Below are positions 33,605 to 41,855 of a DNA stretch of 64,000 bases, in pieces. Location of the stretch: NCBI RefSeq assembly GCF_002210425.1, contig NZ_MWQK01000002.1, positions 62,001 through 126,000 of the forward strand, in the 5' to 3' direction. Under the pieces are notes generated by a model, which was not told the origin of the DNA, did no database searches, and saw only the letters and a program-made list of their open reading frames with translations. The position numbers and the translations under genes were made by a program. Position 1 is the first letter of the stretch. Every line of letters begins with the position of its first letter. The stretch is from Fibrobacter sp. UWB2. GTDB taxonomy: Bacteria; Fibrobacterota; Fibrobacteria; Fibrobacterales; Fibrobacteraceae.

Positions 33605-34348
33605 TTAATATTTCAAGTTGTATTTTAATTCGATATAAAAATTATCTGTTTTAAGGGAACTTTGATTTTTTAGGGAACTGCCAACGGTAATCGTGCCCCA
33701 CCCGCTCCATACCGAAGCAACATCCGTAGAAAGGATATGGTCGGAATCATCTTCAAAGGTATAATCACAAGTCGTGTATCCGTATGTTCCCATACACATC
33801 CCATAAGAAAGACTATTGATACCGGCAGGAACAAAAATATCTACCGAATCGCCTCTCATCTCATAAGGATGTTCTAGGAACTTCAAGAAGGGAGATGCAT
33901 CAATATCATACTTCTTTTCTACACTGTCGATATCGAAAAGCGAAAAGACAATATGGCCGTTAGAATCCGGAAGCGTTTCAAACCTCTTTTTTTCTTCCAC
34001 GTACTCATTCATGTATTTGTTCAAATATTCGGCATCACCCTGGTAGATGTTTTGAAAGCCATCCCTGGCATGAACAGAATCATCTCGCGAAAGATTAAAA
34101 AAATTGCCAAAATACAAGCCTTCGAGCTGGTTATAATATTCCGGATACATCTGAAAAAAGTTAATGGATTTAGACTGCAGCGAGTCATCATCGACCGTTA
34201 TGTGGACATGCCATTCTATAGATGTATGGTGTAGAATTTCTTTATAGTGATACACGGTAGGAGGAGGATCCGCTCCTCCTAACGAGAAACCGCATCCTCC
34301 CAACAGCAGGACAACCCAAAAAGAAGCAAGAATTACAAATAAACGCAT
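33605..34348 (-). CDS. Hypothetical lipoprotein in the inserted block
   Basis: The 247-residue protein has lipobox LGGC followed by a Gly-rich stretch and PPP. The body is beta-rich with one acidic helical insert (YLNKYMNEYVEEKKRF), a VEKKYDIDASPFL strand and two Cys in GMCMGTYGYTTC. It is 11 bases upstream of the second lipoprotein gene, so the two form a pair. It is carried between the two 159-bp elements, downstream of the glycosyltransferase remnant. Function unknown. Confidence 0.65.
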   Translation of the reverse strand: MRLFVILASFWVVLLLGGCGFSLGGADPPPTVYHYKEILHHTSIEWHVHITVDDDSLQSKSINFFQMYPEYYNQLEGLYFGNFFNLSRDDSVHARDGFQNIYQGDAEYLNKYMNEYVEEKKRFETLPDSNGHIVFSLFDIDSVEKKYDIDASPFLKFLEHPYEMRGDSVDIFVPAGINSLSYGMCMGTYGYTTCDYTFEDDSDHILSTDVASVWSGWGTITVGSSLKNQSSLKTDNFYIELKYNLKY

Positions 34349-34386
34349 ACCTTTAATAAATATACTTCAATTTTTTCAAAAAGGTA

Positions 34387-35624
34387 TTACTTTATGACGA
34401 TCCTGCGAGCAAAGTTATTCCAGAGACTATAAAAGAGCCCCTCGCCTAGACGCAAACGCTGCGGCAATGTAGGCTTACGGTCATACAGCATCTGGACATA
34501 TTCGTCCTTTTGTCCGTTAAAATCAAGAATTTCGACCGTATAAACACTCGGAATGTCCGAATTACAGGAATTATGGACAGAGACCACAGTCCCATTAACC
34601 CGCAAGTCATACTTGTTTTTCAATATCGACAGCTGTATCGGTTCTCCCAGATAAAGAACATCGAGTTCATCCATGTAAACATCTACGCCATGCTCCAGGA
34701 GTTTCGTGGTAATGCCCTCGATTTGGCGGCCATCTTTTTTTGTCACCGTAATCATTTCGGCAGCAAGCATCTTGACATTCTCACCATCCGTATCGCGGCC
34801 CATGCCAAGGAACAGGCACATCACCAGGTAATAGGCGTTGCGAATCAGCCAGAAAAGTACGGCCAGAATTCCGATATATTCTAGGGCGACCATCATGTAC
34901 GACATTCGGACAATTCCGGCAACGGTCAAAGCCAGCAGAATCACGAACGGAGCCAGGCTGCGCTTATCAATCATCTGCTTTTTACTAGGAGCCTCTTTCT
35001 TGGTGACCTTGAAGGTCGAAAGCGTTATGCCCAAGGTTTCTTTAATCACAGGAATCAGCAGGAACGGCATGACAGACGTCTCGTAGATACCACTCCAACG
35101 AGCCGATATCTTGCCCCGGCTCGTTATCCGGAGCGCCCACATGGTCATCAAGTGCATAGGGAGCCAGAAAAGGGCAAGGTCCACCAAGGTACACTTAAAA
35201 ATCGGAATGCAGAATACTGCAAACATCAAGGGAGACAGCAGATAAATTAAATTCTTAATCGGAGAGAACCAGTACAAGACAGAACTCAGGTAACTCAGCT
35301 TTTGCGACATATCCAGCTTACGGTTACGCAAGAATTTGAGTTGCTTTGCAGTCGCAATGACTCCGCAGCCCCAACGGGTACGCTGCTGCACATGTTCCCT
35401 GAACGAAGACGGCGCAATACCCGAAGCAAGCGGCTCCGAAAGGCCAAGGCTCACAAAGCCAGCCGATTCAATCAGCATACCCGTCGCAAAATCCTCGGTA
35501 ATAGACTTTGTATAAAATCTGCCGATGGCCTCAAGCGCCTTACGCGAAATAATGGTATTGGAGCCCCCATAAATGACGCTGTTTGTCGACGTCTTAGAAA
35601 CTTCTATAATGTCATAGAAATAAT
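34387..35624 (-). pseudogene. BcsA-like glycosyltransferase with PilZ-like tail, downstream fragment
   Basis: About 412 residues of a processive GT2 enzyme are preserved: VIYGGSNTIISRKAL, the acceptor TED in ITEDFATG and the Q(Q/R)RW-type motif QQRTRWGCGV. About six TM helices and a PilZ-like beta domain (about the last 110 residues) follow. The N-terminal catalytic half with DxD motifs is missing; upstream of YFYDIIE the frame enters the 159-bp element. The missing neighbouring sequence lies at the other end of the block (32723-32818). An intact gene would have resembled cellulose synthase, controlled by c-di-GMP. Confidence 0.82.
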
Positions 35625-35783
35625 GGCTATGTAGAACTTTAATGTTGAAGCACCGCCTGATGTTTAAAATTTTAAACAAAAAGGACTTTAAAAGGGCTTT
35701 TGGTGATTCGACAGGATTCAATGGCTCTTAAAAGCACGGTTCTTGTCAACATTCCATTAACAACAAAAAAGTTCTACTTATCC
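35625..35783. mobile_element. 159-bp MITE-like element, copy 2
   Basis: This second, same-orientation copy differs from copy 1 (32564-32722) at one base (G for A near position 25 of the element). Its inner left flank is GAAATAAT (35617-35624), identical to the inner flank of copy 1; its outer right flank is ATTCTGAA. The first codons of the long frame entering the glycosyltransferase remnant come from this element and are not part of the enzyme. Confidence 0.8.
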
Positions 35784-35791
35784 ATTCTGAA
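35784..35791. repeat. Outer 8-bp direct repeat, right (ATTCTGAA)
   Basis: It matches 32556-32563 exactly and abuts the element end. The two mark the target site into which the whole 32564-35783 block entered. Confidence 0.7.
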
Positions 35792-35828
35792 ATTTTTGTC
35801 AAGTCCCTTCCGTAGTTTTTTTGAAATA

Positions 35829-36194
35829 TCACACCACGTCATATCCCGCATCAGACAAGACTTTCAGCGCCTTCTCAAAATTCTCCGCTTTCACAAGAAT
35901 ATAATCCGTATTGAAAGTGGATATCGCAAAAATTCCGATGTCATTTTCAGCAAGAATAGCTGACAACTTTGAAAGAATGCCTATAAGAGAAAAATCAAGT
36001 ACTCCCTGAATGCGGAAACCTCGCCATCCATCATCTCGTTCAGTTGTATTTGGGGGAGTATCATCTGTTTTGCATACGAGGGATATTTCTTCGTCGGTTT
36101 TTCCAATGAAATAGAAATCCTTGCCCGTATCAATATCTTTAATGTCCGCTACTTTACAGACGGTTAGTTTGTATTCCAATTTTTTTAGTTTCAT
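35829..36194 (-). CDS. ACT-domain protein
   Basis: This 121-residue protein starts at ATG 36194; a longer frame upstream would overlap the previous gene. It resembles small ACT_7-type proteins: LEYKLTVCKV at the start, FRIQGVLDFSLIGILSKLSAILAENDIGIFAISTFNTDYILVK as the ACT core, and DAGYDV at the end. ACT domains bind amino acids; the target here is unknown. It lies 17 bases after the flavodoxin-like gene. Confidence 0.8.
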   Translation of the reverse strand: MKLKKLEYKLTVCKVADIKDIDTGKDFYFIGKTDEEISLVCKTDDTPPNTTERDDGWRGFRIQGVLDFSLIGILSKLSAILAENDIGIFAISTFNTDYILVKAENFEKALKVLSDAGYDVV

Positions 36195-36211
36195 TAAGTT
36201 GATTCTTTGTT

Positions 36212-37408
36212 TTAATATGGTTTGCGGTCTAGCGGTTCCGTGCAGCCCCATTCTTGTGCGATTCGCTCGAAGTTCTTCTTGACAATGCGCTTGAAAATGA
36301 GGTTAAATAGCAGGATTCCTATCTTTGGATTCTTTTCGAAGCCTGTAAATTTCTTTGCTTCGGGCGTCATGAAATTGCCGTTTTGCGCAAAAGAGAGTCC
36401 CATGGCTGTGTAAGAGGCGAGCATCTTGTCGGTCATCTTTTTGATGTAGCTGTTTTCGCGATTGCGTAGCAAGAAACTGCCGCCTTTCACGAGGACGCCA
36501 CCGCTGGTGCATCCGAGCTGAGCCGGGAGCGACTGCAAGAATTTTTCACCGAGTCGCAACTGGTGACCTTCGTCAAAACCGCCGTGGAGAATGAACGAGA
36601 GTTTTGCTGGTTGCTTGCGTTCCGTGGGGAGTGTACTTAAAAATTCGAGCAACAAACTCGGCAAACATTCTACAAAGAGCGGCACGGCAATGATGATGTT
36701 GTCATTCGTCATGAATGCTTCGCGGGCTTCGTCCCATTCGGCATGGTTCGAGAGTGAATAAAGCTTGTGCGTGATTCCCGCTTTTTCGAGTCCTTCGGCA
36801 AAAGCTTGGATAATCTTATTTGTGTTGCTGTTCTTTTTGACGCGTGGGCTTCCGTTGATGATAACGACGTGTTCGGCAGAAGTGGGCGCGACGCATTTTG
36901 CAGAAGGAACTGCGGCGTTTTCGCAAGCCTCATCCTTGTCTAGCGAGATTACGCCGAGCGAACGCCCTGCCAAATTTCTGGCGACTCGCATGCTCCACTC
37001 TTCGAGCAGTTCGCGGTTCCCGTAGCCCTTGTAAATGAAGCCGAAATTCAGCGGATGATAACGCAACTGGTGGCGTTCCCAGCCGTCGCGGATTTCAATG
37101 TACATGTTTAGCATCGGGACGATGCGATCCAAGACTCGCTTGCCGCGGTAGTCGATAAAGCCAAATTTTGTGTCTGCTACAACCCAAAGATTTTCGGCTG
37201 CGACCAACTTTTTGAGAATGATTTCGTAATCGTCTTTGATGCTGCAAATGCCGGGAGTTTTCAGCCAGCAGTTGTTGCAGCCCATGCAATGCATAATTTT
37301 TAAATCAGCAGTGTTGATGATTTCTATCTCTTCATTTTTGTTCGCAAACAATGCTTTAATCTGTTCCGAGCAATCGCCCGATTCCAATGTATTTAAAACT
37401 AAAGTCAT
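36212..37408 (-). CDS. Two-domain flavodoxin-like NAD(P)H oxidoreductase
   Basis: The 398-residue protein has two flavodoxin-fold halves. The first (residues 1-140) has C-x2-C-x2-CW (HCMGCNNCW), as in iron-sulphur flavoproteins and NADPH-dependent FMN reductases. The second (about residues 185-350) starts VVIINGSPR, followed by N-T-N and a VPLFVECLPSLL flavin-binding segment. A C-terminal helical tail follows. It is probably an FMN-binding quinone or nitro reductase. It lies downstream of the CAT-like gene (78-base gap) in a minus-strand row headed by a TetR gene. Confidence 0.8.
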   Translation of the reverse strand: MTLVLNTLESGDCSEQIKALFANKNEEIEIINTADLKIMHCMGCNNCWLKTPGICSIKDDYEIILKKLVAAENLWVVADTKFGFIDYRGKRVLDRIVPMLNMYIEIRDGWERHQLRYHPLNFGFIYKGYGNRELLEEWSMRVARNLAGRSLGVISLDKDEACENAAVPSAKCVAPTSAEHVVIINGSPRVKKNSNTNKIIQAFAEGLEKAGITHKLYSLSNHAEWDEAREAFMTNDNIIIAVPLFVECLPSLLLEFLSTLPTERKQPAKLSFILHGGFDEGHQLRLGEKFLQSLPAQLGCTSGGVLVKGGSFLLRNRENSYIKKMTDKMLASYTAMGLSFAQNGNFMTPEAKKFTGFEKNPKIGILLFNLIFKRIVKKNFERIAQEWGCTEPLDRKPY

Positions 37409-37485
37409 TTTAATGTTGTTCTCGCGACGGCGAGAATCTCCTTTTTATATATAACACTTAAGGTCTTTAAAAGTGTTACCGAATT

Positions 37486-38109
37486 TTATCGAAGTTCCTC
37501 AATTGCTTTTTGCAAGTTCGCTAGGAATTTCCCGGCGTGAGCTCCGTCCATTTGCGTGTGGTGGAATTGGAACGAAACTGGCAATTCATAGCGGAAAAGA
37601 CGTTTCCTGTAACGTCCCCAAATCATAAACGGGTTGTTGAAAATGCCGGAATTCATGCCGACCGCGCCGTCAATTTCCGTATCGATAATAGCCGATGTGC
37701 CAATGACCATGCTGTTTTCGGACAAGTCCCAATCCCCACAACTTTCCGCCACAATTTTTGTGTACTTGAGGTAGTCACGATTGAACGTCGCTAAATCTTC
37801 GGAATACGGGATGTCGCAAGAGCTGACTTCGCCTTCGTCGTTTTTTACGATTGTATTCACCGCAATCGAATCGTATTGCATGAGCTTGCCGTTGACCGGG
37901 AGCATGTAAAATTCCTTAACGCCTGCCGCAGCTTTGCCGATGCAGTAATCCATAAGCATATTGAACTTCAAACCATGCTTCTTGCTAACCTTCACGAGTC
38001 TTGTGACATTCAACGATTTGAAAAATGTCACCATCGGATTCGGAGCTTGCATCCAAAACTCAAACGCCTTCGCTCTTGTTGTGCTTTTCGGATCGATTTC
38101 TTTTGCCAT
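37486..38109 (-). CDS. Chloramphenicol-acetyltransferase-like protein
   Basis: At 207 residues it is near the length of type-A CAT trimers. It has FFKSLNVTRL, YCIGKAAAGV and the catalytic HHxxxDG motif in FQFHHTQMDGAHAGKFL. Acetyl transfer from acetyl-CoA to an alcohol is expected. Many chromosomal CAT-like proteins do not act on chloramphenicol, so a drug phenotype is not implied. It follows the GNAT gene by 31 bases. Confidence 0.88.
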   Translation of the reverse strand: MAKEIDPKSTTRAKAFEFWMQAPNPMVTFFKSLNVTRLVKVSKKHGLKFNMLMDYCIGKAAAGVKEFYMLPVNGKLMQYDSIAVNTIVKNDEGEVSSCDIPYSEDLATFNRDYLKYTKIVAESCGDWDLSENSMVIGTSAIIDTEIDGAVGMNSGIFNNPFMIWGRYRKRLFRYELPVSFQFHHTQMDGAHAGKFLANLQKAIEELR

Positions 38110-38140
38110 TTTTTGCCTTTAAATATGTTCGCCGATGACT

Positions 38141-38662
38141 TTATCCGTTTCGACGGAGTTTCATCACTTTCACGGGGCGCTTGCTGCCGCCATAAAGATT
38201 TTCGCAGTAGCGCATTTCTCCAGTTTCGCGGAACCCGCATTTTTCCATCACGCGTCCGGAGGCGGGATTGTCGATGAAAAAGTCGCTCCAGAGAACGTCA
38301 ATGTGTTTTTCGTTGAAGCAATAGTCTATCATCAGTTTTAAAGCTTCTGTACAAATACCTTTGTTCCAGTAAGGCTTTGCAATCCAATAACCGGCTTCGG
38401 CCTCGTTCTCGCCGATGTCGATGTTGCTTTCGCCTTTGAGCAGGTAACCGATACAGCCGATGGGTTCTCCCGTCTCTTTCAGATCGATGGCCCACATGTG
38501 ATCACCGCCGAAAATTGTGCGGATGATTTGCTGGCTTTCTTCTACGGATTTGTGCGGTTCCCAGCCGGCGCGTGGACCCACATCTGGATCGCTAGCGTAT
38601 TTGAACAAAGCTTCGGCATCACATTCGCGCCACGGGCGCAGTAAAAATCTATCTGTTTCCAT
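38141..38662 (-). CDS. GNAT-family N-acetyltransferase (RimJ-like)
   Basis: This 173-residue protein starts at ATG 38662; the upstream extension lies in the TetR gene. It has METDRFLLRPWRECDAEALF at the start, GCIGYL in beta-4, the acetyl-CoA loop YWIAKPYWNKGICTEAL and SGRVMEKCGFRE, as in RimJ/RimL-type protein or small-molecule acetyltransferases. It overlaps the TetR gene end by 14 bases, which indicates co-translation and probable TetR control. Confidence 0.88.
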   Translation of the reverse strand: METDRFLLRPWRECDAEALFKYASDPDVGPRAGWEPHKSVEESQQIIRTIFGGDHMWAIDLKETGEPIGCIGYLLKGESNIDIGENEAEAGYWIAKPYWNKGICTEALKLMIDYCFNEKHIDVLWSDFFIDNPASGRVMEKCGFRETGEMRYCENLYGGSKRPVKVMKLRRNG

Positions 38663-39242
38663 TTGCGTATGTCTTGAAAAAATGTTGTAAGTGCTTCTCG
38701 ATGAATTTGAGAGCTTCTTTTTCGCATTTCGGCTGGCGGTCGACTTTAGAAATCCAGAGTGCGACGGGCGCAGTAATCTCTGTCGCAAGCATTTCCGGGT
38801 CATCCTTCACAATCACGCCTGCGTTCATCAGCGTTTCGAGAATCTTCTGGTACATTTGCAGAAGTCCATCCACCTGATGCCTTGTCGTGATTTCGGCGAG
38901 GCGCTCGCTGCGGAACTGTTCCTGCACTAAGAAAATGCGCATCTTTTTGATAATCGGGTCGGTCATTGTAAAGCGCACTTTCTTCATTGTTTCGTCGATG
39001 AATCCGTCGATGTTTTCGGGGATTGTGCCGACTTTTTTCGCGGAGCCAAACGATTCCTCGTAACGCGCTTCGGCGATGTCGATTAGCGAATTCAGAATGT
39101 CTTCTTTGCCTTTGAAATGCTTGTAAAGCGACGGCGCCTTGATGCCGACATCCTGGGCGATTTGCTCCACGCTTGTGCCGTCGTACCCGTTTTTGGCAAA
39201 TAGCGTTAATGCGGTTTCGAGAATTTTTTCTTTTGTGGACAT
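38649..39242 (-). CDS. TetR-family transcriptional regulator
   Basis: This 197-residue protein starts at MSTKEKIL (ATG 39242); GAGGTGTC precedes it. The N-terminal HTH is classical (KILETALTLFAKNGYDGTSVEQIAQDVGIKAPSLYKHF). The C-terminal ligand domain is unspecific. It is the first gene of the GNAT/CAT-like/flavodoxin/ACT row, and two near-identical palindromes precede it. It should therefore repress its own operon and be released by a small molecule. Confidence 0.92.
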   Translation of the reverse strand: MSTKEKILETALTLFAKNGYDGTSVEQIAQDVGIKAPSLYKHFKGKEDILNSLIDIAEARYEESFGSAKKVGTIPENIDGFIDETMKKVRFTMTDPIIKKMRIFLVQEQFRSERLAEITTRHQVDGLLQMYQKILETLMNAGVIVKDDPEMLATEITAPVALWISKVDRQPKCEKEALKFIEKHLQHFFKTYANGNR

Positions 39243-39258
39243 GACACCTCTACAGTCA

Positions 39259-39297
39259 GCTAACATTCATTAGCCAAAATAGCTAATATTTATTAGC
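39259..39297. promoter_or_regulatory. Twin palindromic operators upstream of the tetR gene
   Basis: Two 16-bp palindromes, GCTAAC-ATTC-ATTAGC (39259-39274) and GCTAAT-ATTT-ATTAGC (39282-39297), are 23 bases apart (about two helical turns). They lie directly upstream of the TetR-family start. This is the layout expected of cooperative binding by TetR dimers. Confidence 0.75.
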
Positions 39298-39311
39298 CTG
39301 TCAAGTACGAA

Positions 39312-39341
39312 AAAATCCTCAGCCCGAAGGCTGAGGATTTT
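39312..39341 (-). terminator. Terminator of the paralogous barrel operon
   Basis: The perfect 13-bp stem AAAATCCTCAGCC/GGCTGAGGATTTT with a CGAA loop ends in a T run on the minus strand, 20 bases after the stop of the second barrel gene. Confidence 0.9.
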
Positions 39342-39361
39342 CCTAGTCTAAAGGGAGCCGA

Positions 39362-40549
39362 CTAGAATCTGAATACAGTTTCGAGACCGAGGCTGAACAA
39401 GACGTCGTCGTCATAGTCCCCTAAGGAAATCCATATGTAATGTTCTTCCTTTTTCCAGTCATCGCCAACAGGGATGATGGCTTTGGCGAATCCGGTCACT
39501 TCAAGGTTTTTGAACGGGTTGAAGTAGAAACGGGGGCCGATTTCAAACGAGCCGAGTTCCTTTGTGTTGTCGATTGTATTTGTGTGCCATTCGCCAACGA
39601 GGCCTGCGGTAAATGCATCGTTTGCCTTGAAATCGACTTCGCCGTAGGCGAATTTGTATTCAGGGATTTCGTAGCTAAACTCATTGCCGTAATGAATCGT
39701 CGCGTGCTCGGAATTGTCGTCAATGATGGCGAAGAATGCGCCAGCTTTGACGATCACTCGACCGAGATCCAAGGTCGGTTCGGCCAAGAATGCATGCGTG
39801 GCGTTCGGGAACGATTTTTTCAGGCGGTCTGCGTGCAAGCCATAAACAGCGTGAACACCGAGAGGACCGAATGCAAGGTCTGCGTTTAAGCCTGTATGGA
39901 GTTCATTGGCGTTTCCCTTTTGCCAGCTTTTGTAGTGGATGAACGGACGGAATGTTTGGCCTGCTATATCGAACTGGTAGGCTAAGTGGATGTCGTAGCT
40001 TTTGGGATAGTAATAGTCATCCCATTCCTCGTCATCATCGTATGTATCTGTGCTGTAGTACGGTATATCATTCCAATCACCACGGCCGAAGCCGATACCG
40101 AACTGCAATCCGTAATAATCGAGTTCGATACCGCGGACTTGTTTTTCTCTCATGCCTGCGGCATTAACCGTCGAGTCGTTGAAGTTGTAATAGGTGAATT
40201 TACCTTCTGAGAACGCCAAGTCGCCCAATTTGACTGCAAAATTGCCTTTTTTATACTGGACGAAAGCATCCCTGTATTTAATTGAAGGGGCTTCATCATC
40301 GTTGTAGCCTTCAATCCCGACCTGAGCAGACCAATTTTCATTGAACTGCGCCTGGAAATCGACATCTACTTTTGATTTGTAGGAATGGTAAATCTTTTGA
40401 TTATCGCCAGTGCTTGCGTTGGCGTAAGCGTCAAATTCGGCCATGCCGGAAACCTTTAATTTCGGATCGTCATTTTCGGTTGCGTTCTGAGCCAAAACGT
40501 TTGCGGCAGCAAGGCCAAATGCCAATGCGGTAAGTTTAATAGTTCTCAT
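39362..40549 (-). CDS. Outer-membrane barrel protein, paralogue B
   Basis: The 395-residue protein has a signal peptide ending NVLAQ, then about 16 amphipathic strands and a C-terminal GLETVFRF with terminal Phe. It is about 60% identical by eye to the gene just upstream (for example GLHADRLKKSFPNATHAFL and LGRVIVKAGAFFAIIDD are shared), so the pair arose by tandem duplication. Differences cluster in an acidic loop (DTYDDDEEWDDYYY here) and in the N-terminal region. It is likely a porin; the substrate is unknown. It is 14 bases downstream of paralogue A. Confidence 0.75.
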   Translation of the reverse strand: MRTIKLTALAFGLAAANVLAQNATENDDPKLKVSGMAEFDAYANASTGDNQKIYHSYKSKVDVDFQAQFNENWSAQVGIEGYNDDEAPSIKYRDAFVQYKKGNFAVKLGDLAFSEGKFTYYNFNDSTVNAAGMREKQVRGIELDYYGLQFGIGFGRGDWNDIPYYSTDTYDDDEEWDDYYYPKSYDIHLAYQFDIAGQTFRPFIHYKSWQKGNANELHTGLNADLAFGPLGVHAVYGLHADRLKKSFPNATHAFLAEPTLDLGRVIVKAGAFFAIIDDNSEHATIHYGNEFSYEIPEYKFAYGEVDFKANDAFTAGLVGEWHTNTIDNTKELGSFEIGPRFYFNPFKNLEVTGFAKAIIPVGDDWKKEEHYIWISLGDYDDDVLFSLGLETVFRF

Positions 40550-40563
40550 GGTTGCCTCCTATC

Positions 40564-41766
40564 TTAGAACTTGAATACGGTTTCGAGACCGAATTCAAAC
40601 ATGATGTCTTTGCTACCGTAGTCGTAGGTGCTTACCCATTTGTAGTGGTCTTCTTTTTCCCAGTCGTCACCAACAGGGATGTCTGCAAAGGCGTAGGCGG
40701 TCACTTCAAGTTTCTTGAACGGGTTGAAGTAGAAGCGGGGGCCAATTGTTACGGTGCCGAGCTCTTTTGTATCGTCGAGCGTATTGGTATGCCATTCGCC
40801 AACGAAACCTGCGGTAAAGGCGTCATTCACCTTGAAATCGAATTCGCCGAAGGCGAACTTGTATTCAGGAATTTCGTAGTCGTAGTAGGTTTCATGGATT
40901 GTTGGGTGGTCGTCATCGATGATGGCGAAGAATGCACCCGCTTTAACGATCACTCGGCCGAGGTTCAAAGTCGGCTCGCCTAAGAAGGCGTGCGTAGCGT
41001 TCGGGAAGGACTTTTTCAGACGGTCAGCGTGCAAGCCGTAGACTGCATGGATGTCGAGAGGTCCAAATATGAGGTCTGTATGCAAGCCTGCGTGGAGCGT
41101 GTTGGCGTCCTTCTCTTGCCAACTTTTATAGTTGATGAACGGTCGGAAGGTTTGGCCTGCAATGTCGAACTGGTAGGCCAAATGGATGTCGTAGCTATTG
41201 CCATACAACGAACAATCAAATGTTTCCGAACTATAGCAGGTTCTGTCGTTGTTTTTGCCTCGGCCGAAACCTAAGCCGAACTGCAAACCCTTGTAGTCGA
41301 GTTCGACACCGCGGATTTCGTGTTCTCTCATGCCTGCGGCATAAATAGTGGAATCGTTGAAGTAATAGTAGCTGAAGGCACCTTCGGTGAAGGCTAAGTC
41401 ACCAAACTTAAGTGCGAAGTTGTCGCCTCTTTTGTACTGAACGTAGGCACCTTTGTAATGGAGATAAGGTTCTTCGTTGCTTGCCTTCCCTTCAATCTCC
41501 ACCTGTGCGGACCAGTTGTCGTTGAACTTGGCCTGGAAAATGAGGTTTAATTGCGTTTTGTAATCGTGGTAAAACTTTTGGTCGTCGCCGGTCATGGCGT
41601 CGGCGTAAGCATCGACTTCGGCTCTTCCGGAAATGTTGAATTCAACGCCCTTGTCTTCGGCGGCCTTTGGGGCTTCGGTTGTAGGCTGAACTTCAGTTGC
41701 TGATTGTGCAAAAGCGTTTGCGGCAGCAAGCCCAAATGCCATTGCGGTAAGCTTAATGGTATTCAT
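40564..41766 (-). CDS. Outer-membrane barrel protein, paralogue A
   Basis: The 400-residue protein has a signal peptide ending AFAQS and a short acidic, proline-containing linker (EVQPTTEAPKAAEDK) that is absent from paralogue B. The barrel that follows ends GLETVFKF. Two Cys (DRTCYSSETFDC) sit in the loop that is acid-rich in the paralogue and may form a disulphide. It is first in a two-gene operon with paralogue B; GGAGAAAG precedes the ATG. Role as a general or solute porin is inferred. Confidence 0.75.
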   Translation of the reverse strand: MNTIKLTAMAFGLAAANAFAQSATEVQPTTEAPKAAEDKGVEFNISGRAEVDAYADAMTGDDQKFYHDYKTQLNLIFQAKFNDNWSAQVEIEGKASNEEPYLHYKGAYVQYKRGDNFALKFGDLAFTEGAFSYYYFNDSTIYAAGMREHEIRGVELDYKGLQFGLGFGRGKNNDRTCYSSETFDCSLYGNSYDIHLAYQFDIAGQTFRPFINYKSWQEKDANTLHAGLHTDLIFGPLDIHAVYGLHADRLKKSFPNATHAFLGEPTLNLGRVIVKAGAFFAIIDDDHPTIHETYYDYEIPEYKFAFGEFDFKVNDAFTAGFVGEWHTNTLDDTKELGTVTIGPRFYFNPFKKLEVTAYAFADIPVGDDWEKEDHYKWVSTYDYGSKDIMFEFGLETVFKF

Positions 41767-41855
41767 AAGTTACTTTCTCCTTGTATGTAATAAAAAAATA
41801 ACTTAAAATATACCAAATAAGTAAGATTTGGCTGGTCCAAATTGGAATATGTGAT

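Noticed and set aside
34387-35721. Full 444-codon frame as an intact glycosyltransferase
   Set aside because: The first about 32 codons are element DNA and the catalytic N-terminal half with DxD motifs is missing.
37486-38109. Chloramphenicol resistance gene
   Set aside because: CAT-like chromosomal proteins often have other substrates; the sequence alone does not support a resistance call.
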